Source: Massilia sp. (GTDB lineage Bacteria; Pseudomonadota; Gammaproteobacteria; Burkholderiales; Burkholderiaceae_D). Taken from it: 7,283 nt of DNA. Below the pieces are notes generated by a model. The model ran no database searches. It was not told where the DNA came from and was given only the letters and a program-made list of their open reading frames with translations. The DNA lies in NCBI GenBank assembly GCA_003520365.1, contig DOUW01000434.1:1-7283 (forward strand). The letters are read 5' to 3'. Below, piece by piece: positions 1 to 7,283 of this stretch. A program made the translations under genes and the position numbers. Numbering within the stretch: the first letter of the stretch is position 1; each line of letters opens with the position of its first letter.

Positions 1-392
1 TGGCCGGCGTGCTGGCGCACGAGATCGGCCACGTGCGCCTGCGCCACGGCACGCGGGTCCTGGCCGGCTCCTCGCTGGCAGCCGCCCTGAGCGCCAGCCT
101 GCTCGGCGACTTCAGCGGCGTCGCCGCCCTGCCCGGCGTGCTCGCCAGCCTGAGCTACTCGCGCGAGATGGAAGCCGAGGCCGACGAATACGCCATCGCG
201 CTGCTGCGCAAGAACGGCATTTCCACCCTCCCCCTGGCCGACCTGTTCGAACGCATGGAGTATGGGCCGGAGCTGGAAGAAAGCGGCAAGGAGGCGCCGG
301 GCTGGATCTGGGAAGCGGCGGAGTCCTTCATGTCCAGCCATCCGCTGAGCGAGGAACGCGCCGAACGCCTGCGCGAAGCGGCCGGCGAGTAG
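1..392 (+). CDS. M48-family zinc metallopeptidase, C-terminal part (5' end outside the window)
   Basis: The reading frame is open from the first base and ends at TAG 390-392, so only the last ~130 codons are visible. Seen: the zinc-binding HEIGH motif (bases 18-32), with two histidine ligands and the catalytic Glu; a small-residue, hydrophobic stretch that could be membrane-associated; then SREMEAEAD, in which the Glu at bases 171-173 (ExxxD pattern) fits the third zinc ligand. Near the end, a SSHP...ER...L motif is typical of M48 peptidases of the Ste24/HtpX/BepA kind. Known of the family: membrane or periplasmic proteases in protein quality control. The N-terminal part, which would show a signal peptide or membrane helices, is missing, so the subfamily and cellular location cannot be given. 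It converges on gdx with a 40-bp gap; I see no convincing intrinsic terminator there. Confidence 0.88.
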   Translation, partial: AGVLAHEIGHVRLRHGTRVLAGSSLAAALSASLLGDFSGVAALPGVLASLSYSREMEAEADEYAIALLRKNGISTLPLADLFERMEYGPELEESGKEAPGWIWEAAESFMSSHPLSEERAERLREAAGE

Positions 393-432
393 GAGGCGCT
401 GCGGGAAGCGATACGGAAAGGCGGCCCTTGCC

Positions 433-753
433 TCAGGAGGAACTGGACAGCTTCATGAGCACCAGGCCGCTGACGATCAGGACGGCCGCGATGACGCGCA
501 GCGGCGTCAGCTGTTCGCCGAGGACGGTGATGCCGACGATGAAGGCGCCGACCGCGCCGATGCCGGTCCAGATCGTGTAGGCGGTGCCGAGCGGCAGAGT
601 GCGCATCGAGAACGACAGCAAGCCAAAACTGGCTGTCATCAGGACCAGCGTGAGAACGGTGGGAAGGGGTCGGGAAAAGCCATCCGACAGCTTCATCGAA
701 TAGGCCCAGGCGACCTCGAGAATCCCGGCAAGTACAAGCACTATCCAGGCCAT
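433..753 (-). CDS. gdx: Guanidinium exporter Gdx (SugE-type small multidrug resistance protein)
   Basis: This 106-residue protein with four hydrophobic helices has the usual length of the SMR family, inner-membrane antiporters that work as dual-topology dimers. Residues reported to matter in the Gdx subgroup are all present: the central proton/substrate-coupling Glu13, with Trp16, Ser42, Tyr59 and Trp62. The GTAYTIWTGIGAVGA segment (56-70) closely resembles E. coli SugE. Known of the subfamily: exchange of guanidinium for protons. The start at 753 is chosen because MAWIVLVLAGILEVAWA matches the SugE N-terminus and AGGAG (760-764) lies 6 nt upstream. The frame stays open for 57 more codons upstream, but these run through the riboswitch and promoter and are not protein-like. 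The upstream ACGA hairpins of a guanidine-II riboswitch independently support the substrate. It is transcribed from its own promoter, in the same direction as dnaE2 but probably not with it. Confidence 0.93.
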   Translation of the reverse strand: MAWIVLVLAGILEVAWAYSMKLSDGFSRPLPTVLTLVLMTASFGLLSFSMRTLPLGTAYTIWTGIGAVGAFIVGITVLGEQLTPLRVIAAVLIVSGLVLMKLSSSS

Positions 754-759
754 GACACA

Positions 760-764
760 CTCCT
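760..764 (-). promoter_or_regulatory. Ribosome binding site of gdx
   Basis: AGGAG lies 6 nt before the gdx ATG and decides the start at 753. It forms the 3' end of the riboswitch expression platform. A small CTGT-TTTT-ACAG hairpin (763-774, read on the - strand) partly covers it, and CTCC in the 3' arm of riboswitch hairpin P1 could pair with its GGAG. Either pairing could hide the site without ligand; this is inferred from complementarity only. Confidence 0.8.
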
Positions 765-776
765 GTAAAAACAGAG

Positions 777-824
777 CGGGTCGTCCCGAAGCAGTTGCCC
801 TCGATGAGGGGGAGGTCGTCCTCC
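777..824 (-). promoter_or_regulatory. Guanidine-II (mini-ykkC) riboswitch
   Basis: Reading the - strand, two stem-loops carry identical ACGA loops closed by a G-C pair. P1 is GGAGG-ACGA-CCTCC (824 to 811) and P2 is CGGG-ACGA-CCCG (788 to 777). This is the defining pattern of the guanidine-II class: two GC-rich hairpins with ACGR loops just upstream of a ribosome binding site. The 22-nt linker holds a small extra hairpin, CCCTC-ATC-GAGGG (810 to 798). P2 ends 12 nt before the AGGAG of gdx. Known of the class: each loop binds one guanidinium, and binding stabilises the hairpins, frees the ribosome binding site and switches translation on. The gene controlled here encodes the matching exporter. 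Confidence 0.92.
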
Positions 825-865
825 TGGAGGCGCCCGGGAACTCCAGGCGCATGTGGATGCCTGGA

Positions 866-894
866 ATTATAGGAAACAAAACCGGCAGGGTCAA
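866..894 (-). promoter_or_regulatory. Sigma-70-type promoter of gdx
   Basis: On the - strand, TTGACC (894 to 889) and a perfect TATAAT (871 to 866) are separated by exactly 17 bp. This matches the housekeeping consensus at 11 of 12 positions. Transcription would start near 858-861, giving a leader of about 105 nt that contains the whole riboswitch. A 22-bp imperfect palindrome (843-864: CCAGGC...GCCTGG) covers the expected start and early leader. It may be a 5' hairpin or an operator; I cannot tell which. Confidence 0.87.
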
Positions 895-922
895 CGCCGG
901 GCGGCGCTGCGTGCCTGCCGCC

Positions 923-958
923 ATGCCGTCAGCCGCTATGCTGTCAGCCGAAATCCCC

Positions 959-967
<9 letters not shown>
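923..967. repeat. Three degenerate 15-bp tandem repeats over the dnaE2 stop codon
   Basis: On the + strand the units are ATGCCGTCAGCCGCT (923-937), ATGCTGTCAGCCGAA (938-952) and ATCCCCTCAGCAGAA (953-967). Copies 1 and 2 differ at three positions; copy 3 is more diverged. The unit is a multiple of three and includes the last codons and stop of dnaE2. On the - strand this gives TGA in the same frame at 959-961, 944-946 and 929-931. The rest of the 64-bp gap between dnaE2 and the gdx promoter holds a GC hairpin (900-905 with 917-922) without a following T-run. Confidence 0.7.
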
Positions 968-4147
<3,180 letters not shown>

Positions 4148-4205
4148 TGGTCGATCGGCTGGCAGATGAGTTGAGAAAAATTAAAACGTGCAAACCGCAC
4201 AAAAG

Positions 4206-4225
4206 TACTGTATAAAAACACAGTA
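4206..4225. promoter_or_regulatory. LexA (SOS) box between dnaE2 and the PhzF-like gene
   Basis: TACTGTATAAAAACACAGTA matches the E. coli-type LexA operator (TACTGTATATATATACAGTA) at 17 of 20 positions, including both CTGT/ACAG half-sites at the required 8-bp spacing and the flanking TA on both sides. It lies 58 bp before the dnaE2 ATG and 33 bp before the ATG of the PhzF-like gene, in the AT-rich divergent region. SOS control of dnaE2 is well established in proteobacteria. Control of the + strand gene is possible from position alone. Confidence 0.92.
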
Positions 4226-4249
4226 TCACTGACGAGATCACTTTGGCAA
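4222..4249 (-). promoter_or_regulatory. Candidate dnaE2 promoter overlapping the LexA box
   Basis: On the - strand TTGCCA (4249 to 4244) and GATACT (4227 to 4222) are 16 bp apart, with four of six consensus matches each. The -10 overlaps the LexA box, so bound repressor would block it, and the leader would be about 65-70 nt. The match is moderate and other placements in this AT-rich stretch are possible. Confidence 0.35.
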
Positions 4250-4258
4250 GGACCAGCA

Positions 4259-5101
4259 ATGCAAGTTCATGAGTTCGTGTGTTTCGGCGAGCAGCCCGGC
4301 GAAGGCAATCCGGCGCTCGTCGTCGTGGGCGGCAACGGCAACCCGGGGTGGCGCCGGGCGCTGGCGCGCGAGCGCAATCTCACCTGCGTGTTCCTCGATC
4401 CGGGCGACGGGCTCGCGTGCGACGGACTTAATACAGCGGCGGTGCTGGACTTCGTCTATCCGCACATGCGCAGTCCCCTGTGCCTGCATGCCACGCTGGC
4501 GGCGGCCCAGCTGCTGTTCGAGCGCCACGGGGGACACCAGCCCCTGAAAGTGAAAACAGCGATGCATGGCCAGTCCTTGCTGCTCATGCCCGATGGCGAG
4601 AATGTCTTCGTGCAGTTGGCGCGCCAGGAGGCGCCGCGGGTGGAGACGCTGTTGGACATCGATGCCCTCCTGCCCGAGCGCCTGCTGGCCGCGCCCGACC
4701 TGGCCCTGGCCACCGCCCCGCGTGTGGCCTCGGTCGGCAGCCCCAAGCTGCTGCTGGAAGTGGCTGACGTGGACACGCTGTACGGCCTGGCGCCGGACCT
4801 GGCCCTGATCCACGTCTGGGGGAAAGAAGTCGGCGTGAACGGCTGCTACGTCTGGTGCAGGACGGAAAAGAACAGCGGCGACGGCGAAGTCGAAGGACGC
4901 AACTTCAACCACCTGGAGCCGGGCCTGGAAGACAGCGCCACCGGCGTCGCAGCCGGCGCCCTCACCCTGGCGCTCGGCCAGGGCCTGACGCTGCGCCAGG
5001 GCCGCGCCACCGGACGCAATTGCGTGATCCGCACCGCGCTGGAAGGCGCGCTGGAGGCTGATACTGTGCTTGTCGGCGGGCTGGCACAGCGCGTCGACTG
5101 A
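4259..5101 (+). CDS. PhzF-family (phenazine-biosynthesis-like) protein with altered active site
   Basis: This 280-residue protein has the PhzF isomerase/epimerase fold signatures. The N-terminal strand and GNP motif (VHEFVCFGEQPGEGNPALVV, 3-22) are present, as is PLCLHATLAAA (73-83), equivalent to the PF.GH.TLGAA motif with His77. Further on are the inter-domain VGSPK (159-163) and GRNFNHLEPGLEDSATGVAAGAL (213-235), matching the second-half motif EDPATGSAAG. The length is typical. In PhzF the catalytic Glu sits in NLSE(S/T)TFV; here the aligned stretch is NLTCVFL (40-46), with Cys43 and one residue fewer, so the general acid/base seems absent. The substrate is unknown and classic isomerase activity is doubtful. 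The ATG at 4259 is chosen for AAGGA (4248-4252) 6 nt upstream and the fit of the N-terminus. The gene stands alone, divergent from dnaE2 across a LexA box, and no phenazine genes are nearby. Confidence 0.85.
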   Translation: MQVHEFVCFGEQPGEGNPALVVVGGNGNPGWRRALARERNLTCVFLDPGDGLACDGLNTAAVLDFVYPHMRSPLCLHATLAAAQLLFERHGGHQPLKVKTAMHGQSLLLMPDGENVFVQLARQEAPRVETLLDIDALLPERLLAAPDLALATAPRVASVGSPKLLLEVADVDTLYGLAPDLALIHVWGKEVGVNGCYVWCRTEKNSGDGEVEGRNFNHLEPGLEDSATGVAAGALTLALGQGLTLRQGRATGRNCVIRTALEGALEADTVLVGGLAQRVD

Positions 5102-5141
5102 ACGCTACCGATTCCGCCACCACGGCCATCATGCACCGCGT

Positions 5142-5196
5142 AGGTGGGCGGCTCCACCTTCAACAGATGCGCCTCCGCGGCGTGCGCGCCGCCCAC
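5142..5196. repeat. Palindromic intergenic element between convergent genes
   Basis: GTGGGCGGC (5144-5152) is matched by its exact reverse complement GCCGCCCAC (5188-5196), with 35 bp between. The left arm can also fold locally as AGGTGG-GCGGCT-CCACCT (5142-5159), so two exclusive hairpins are possible. No T-run follows on either strand, so it is not a standard intrinsic terminator. It lies in the 159-bp gap between the stops of the PhzF-like gene and metR. It resembles intergenic palindromes dispersed in related genomes, from memory and unverified. Confidence 0.5.
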
Positions 5197-5222
5197 GCGT
5201 CCAACCCACGCCCGCACAGCGC

Positions 5223-5258
5223 GACCGCCTCACGCAGCCCGACCGTCTCACGAAGCCC
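5223..5258. repeat. 18-bp direct tandem duplication
   Basis: GACCGCCTCACGCAGCCC (5223-5240) is followed at once by GACCGTCTCACGAAGCCC (5241-5258), with two mismatches in 18. It ends two bases before the metR stop codon (5261-5263). It is probably a slippage duplication in non-coding DNA; I see no coding or protein-binding role. Confidence 0.75.
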
Positions 5259-5260
5259 GC

Positions 5261-6187
5261 CTACAACAGGCTAATCCCCGGCAAGGACAACAGCGAGGTC
5301 TCGCGCATCACCTGCACGAAATCGAGCAAGCAGGCATTCCCCGCCAGCCGCTTCGGCGTCACCGCATACAGCCGCCCCGTCAAGCCGTCCGGCCCGATGC
5401 GCTGGCGCGCCACATAGCCCCGCTCCAGGTAGCCGTTGACCGCCCACAGCGGCAAGGCCGCCAGTCCGCGTCCGCTCGCCACCAGTTGCAGCATGCCGAC
5501 CGTCAGCTCGGTCGTGCGCCGCGGTGGTTCGACCCCGGCGGGCTTGAGCACTTGCCGCACCAGGTCCAGCATGTCGTCCGGCACCGGGTAGGTAATCAAT
5601 GCCTGGGTCGCGAAATCCTGGGCCGTCAGGTGCGGCTTGGCGAGATAGGGGTGGTTCAGCGGCAGGATCGCGACCATCTCGAATTCGAACAGCGGGTGGA
5701 AGTCGACCTCGGTCTCGCTCTCGTCCAGCTCCGACACGATCGCCACCTCGGCGCGGTCCTGGTGCAGCAAGCCGATCGGATCGGCCTGGAAGCCGGAGAC
5801 GATGTCCTGCTCGACCTCGGGCCAGCGCGCGCGCAGCGCGTCCATCGACGGCATCAGCCAGTCGAAACAGGTGTGGCATTCGACCGCGATGCGCAGCTTG
5901 CCGGTGGCGTTGCTGACCAGGCGCGCCAGGTCGCGCTCGGCCGCGCCGACAAGGGGCAGGACCTGCTCGGCCAGCGCCAGCAGGCGCTGGCCGGCCGCGG
6001 TGAAGGCAACCGGCGCCGACTTGCGTTCGAACAGGCCGGTCTCGTACTGCCGCTCCAGCGCCAGCACCTGGTGCGACAGCGCCGATTGCGTCACGTTCAG
6101 CAATTGCGCCGCGCGCGAAATGGTGCCGGCCTCCTTCAGGGCCAGCAGGGTGCGCAGGTGGCGCAGTTCAAGGATGGAAGTCGCCAT
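5261..6187 (-). CDS. metR: LysR-type regulator of methionine biosynthesis MetR
   Basis: This 308-residue protein has full LysR-family length. The N-terminal winged helix-turn-helix spans about 5-65 (recognition region AAQLLNVTQSALSHQVLALE, 26-45, then GLFERKS). The effector domain begins with LRIAVECHTCFDWLMPSMD (98-116), nearly identical to the homocysteine-sensing segment of E. coli MetR (LRIAIECHSCIQWLTPAL). ITYPV (198-202), LKPAGV (214-219) and GLAALPLWAV (241-250) also match it. Known role: cytoplasmic DNA-binding activator of metE and other met genes, with homocysteine as co-effector, and repressor of its own gene. The divergent neighbour is metE, 95 bp away, which is the standard arrangement. 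The start at 6187 places SILELRHLRTL where E. coli MetR begins; the ribosome binding site is weak. A MetR-type box overlaps this start codon, consistent with autorepression. Confidence 0.94.
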   Translation of the reverse strand: MATSILELRHLRTLLALKEAGTISRAAQLLNVTQSALSHQVLALERQYETGLFERKSAPVAFTAAGQRLLALAEQVLPLVGAAERDLARLVSNATGKLRIAVECHTCFDWLMPSMDALRARWPEVEQDIVSGFQADPIGLLHQDRAEVAIVSELDESETEVDFHPLFEFEMVAILPLNHPYLAKPHLTAQDFATQALITYPVPDDMLDLVRQVLKPAGVEPPRRTTELTVGMLQLVASGRGLAALPLWAVNGYLERGYVARQRIGPDGLTGRLYAVTPKRLAGNACLLDFVQVMRETSLLSLPGISLL

Positions 6188-6199
6188 GAATTATTTTCA
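6187..6199. promoter_or_regulatory. MetR binding box
   Basis: TGAATTATTTTCA fits the MetR consensus TGAA-NN(A/T)NN-TTCA exactly, including the central A/T. It overlaps the first base of the metR start codon and is centred about 90 bp before the metE ATG, in AT-rich DNA that stands out from its surroundings. This position allows repression of metR and activation of metE from an upstream site. I found no strong metE promoter; weak candidates are TTCTCA-17-TTATGC (6204-6232) and ACGACA-17-TACAAA (6243-6271), as expected for an activator-dependent gene. Confidence 0.75.
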
Positions 6200-6282
6200 C
6201 GTTTTCTCAAAATTTATTCGTTTGAATTATGCACGAGTTCTGACGACAATCCTTAGCATTGTTCATACAAATTGAGATTATC

Positions 6283-7283
6283 ATGATTAGAATTCATACC
6301 CTCGGCTACCCACGCATTGGCCTGCAACGCGAGCTGAAGTTCGCCCTCGAAGGTCACTGGCGCGGCGAAACGGACGAGGCGCAACTGGAAGCGGTCGGCG
6401 CCGCCCTGCGCGCACGCCACTGGCAGCAGCAGGCGCAGGCCGGGCTCGACTTCGTCACGGTCGGCGACTTCGCCTTCTACGACCACGTCGCCAACCACAT
6501 CCAGCTGTTCGGCTGCGAGCCAGCGCGCTTCGGTTTCGACGGCGGCGAGTCAACGCTGGCGCGCTACTTCACGCTGGCGCGCGGCGTCGCCCGCGAACCC
6601 ACTGGCAGGCATGAGGGTCAGCATGACAGCGCGGCCTGCTGCGCTGGGCACGGCGGCGGCAAGCCGGCGCTGGAAATGACCAAGTGGTTCGACACCAACT
6701 ACCACTACCTGGTCCCCGAGTTCGACCGCGCCACCCGCTTCGCGCTGGCCTCCGACCGCCTGCTGGCCGAGGTCGCCGAGGCGCAGGCGCTCGGCCACCA
6801 GGTCAAGGTAGCGCTGCTCGGCCCCCTGACCTTCCTCTGGCTGGGCAAGGCGAAGGAGGACGGCATCGACCGGCTCGACCTGCTGGACGAGCTGCTGCCG
6901 GTCTACGTGCAACTGCTGGTGCAACTGAAGCGTGCAGGCGTGGCCTGGGTCCAGCTCGACGAACCCATCCTCGGCCTCGACCTGCCGGGCGCCTGGCTGC
7001 TCGCCTTCGAGCGCGCCTATCACCAATTGGCCACCAGCCAGGTCCCGCTGCTGCTGGCCACCTATTTTTCGCCGCTCGAAGGCCAGCTGAGCGTGGCCTG
7101 CAAGCTGCCGGTGGCCGGCCTGCACGTGGACGGCGTGCGCGCCGCGCACGAGCTGCAGGCGGTGGCCGACTGGCTGCCCGATAACAAGGTGCTCTCGGCC
7201 GGCATCGTCGACGGCCGCAATATCTGGCGCACGGATCTCGACCGCGCGCTGGCCCTGCTGCGGCCGCTGGCCCAGCGCCGCGG
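6283..7283 (+). CDS. metE: Cobalamin-independent methionine synthase MetE, N-terminal part (3' end outside the window)
   Basis: The frame from ATG 6283 stays open to the end of the window, giving 333 codons. The start MIRIHTLGYPRIGLQRELKF matches the MetE N-terminus, including the folate-binding RELK region. Further matches are ARHWQQQAQAGLDFVTVGDFAFYDHV, EMTKWFDTNYHYLVPEF (131-147), LLGPLTFLWLGK, WVQLDEP (222-228), LATYF, GLHVDGV and LSAGIVDGRNIWR. Known reaction: methyl transfer from 5-methyltetrahydrofolate (polyglutamate) to homocysteine in the cytoplasm, the last step of methionine synthesis. The zinc-binding catalytic half lies beyond the window. Compared with E. coli MetE, the stretch before EMTKWF is about 17 residues longer and rich in His, Cys and Gly (109-127). 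The ribosome binding site is weak (GAG at 6274-6276). No cobalamin riboswitch fits in the 95-bp upstream gap; control by MetR is expected. Confidence 0.95.
   Translation, partial: MIRIHTLGYPRIGLQRELKFALEGHWRGETDEAQLEAVGAALRARHWQQQAQAGLDFVTVGDFAFYDHVANHIQLFGCEPARFGFDGGESTLARYFTLARGVAREPTGRHEGQHDSAACCAGHGGGKPALEMTKWFDTNYHYLVPEFDRATRFALASDRLLAEVAEAQALGHQVKVALLGPLTFLWLGKAKEDGIDRLDLLDELLPVYVQLLVQLKRAGVAWVQLDEPILGLDLPGAWLLAFERAYHQLATSQVPLLLATYFSPLEGQLSVACKLPVAGLHVDGVRAAHELQAVADWLPDNKVLSAGIVDGRNIWRTDLDRALALLRPLAQRR

Noticed and set aside
900..922. GGCGGC...GCCGCC hairpin after dnaE2 as an intrinsic terminator
   Set aside because: It has only 6 bp, an 11-nt loop and no T-run on either strand, so a terminator call is not supported.
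754..924. 57-codon N-terminal extension of gdx
   Set aside because: The extension overlaps the promoter and riboswitch, has no SMR similarity, and the ATG at 753 has a well-placed ribosome binding site.
4188..4200. Small inverted repeat GTGC-AAACC-GCAC upstream of dnaE2
   Set aside because: The 4-bp arms are too short to separate from chance, and it matches no operator I know.
4238..4912. 224-codon - strand frame opposite the PhzF-like gene
   Set aside because: It is antisense to a gene with clear PhzF motifs, has no recognisable domain, and crosses the divergent regulatory region.
5144..6256. 370-codon + strand frame opposite metR
   Set aside because: It is antisense to metR, with an Arg/Gln/His/Ala-rich composition typical of a shadow frame.
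6188..6282. Cobalamin or SAM riboswitch upstream of metE
   Set aside because: The gap is only 95 bp, AT-rich, without the conserved B12-box or SAM-aptamer helices. It is explained by MetR control.

Overview
The window is GC-rich, densely packed chromosomal DNA. Codon use and gene content (a MetR/MetE pair without a B12 riboswitch, a SOS-type DnaE2, a guanidine-II leader) suggest a betaproteobacterium, probably of the Oxalobacteraceae (Massilia/Duganella type). That placement is inferred from recalled protein similarity, not from a search. The window holds six protein genes, two of them cut by its ends. There are no tRNA, rRNA, CRISPR or transposon sequences.

Left part, 1-958. The 3' end of an M48 zinc metallopeptidase on the + strand converges on gdx, a small multidrug-resistance-type guanidinium exporter on the - strand. 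The gdx leader is the best regulatory region here. It has a TTGACC-17 bp-TATAAT promoter, then two GC stem-loops each capped by ACGA (a guanidine-II, or mini-ykkC, riboswitch), then the ribosome binding site and ATG. Sensor and exporter support each other's assignment.

Centre, 959-5101. dnaE2 (imuC, error-prone DNA polymerase) on the - strand and a PhzF-like isomerase-fold gene on the + strand diverge from a 111-bp AT-rich region. This region carries a near-consensus LexA box (17 of 20 positions). dnaE2 has no imuA/imuB directly upstream, so it has its own SOS operator, and the PhzF-like gene sits only 33 bp from the same box. The PhzF-like protein keeps the fold motifs but appears to lack the catalytic glutamate. 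The 3' end of dnaE2 is repeated as 15-bp units, giving three in-phase stop codons.

Right part, 5102-7283. A 159-bp convergent gap with a palindromic element and an 18-bp tandem duplication is followed by metR (- strand) and the divergent 5' part of metE (+ strand). A perfect MetR-type box (TGAA-N5-TTCA) lies over the metR start codon. This is the classic LysR-type layout: MetR with homocysteine activates the cobalamin-independent methionine synthase. The visible N-terminal half of MetE carries an unusual His/Cys/Gly-rich insertion.

I see no wholly new multi-gene system. The points most worth following are the possible SOS control of the PhzF-like gene, its altered active site, and the MetE insertion. 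The guanidine riboswitch-exporter unit is a known class, clearly present here.
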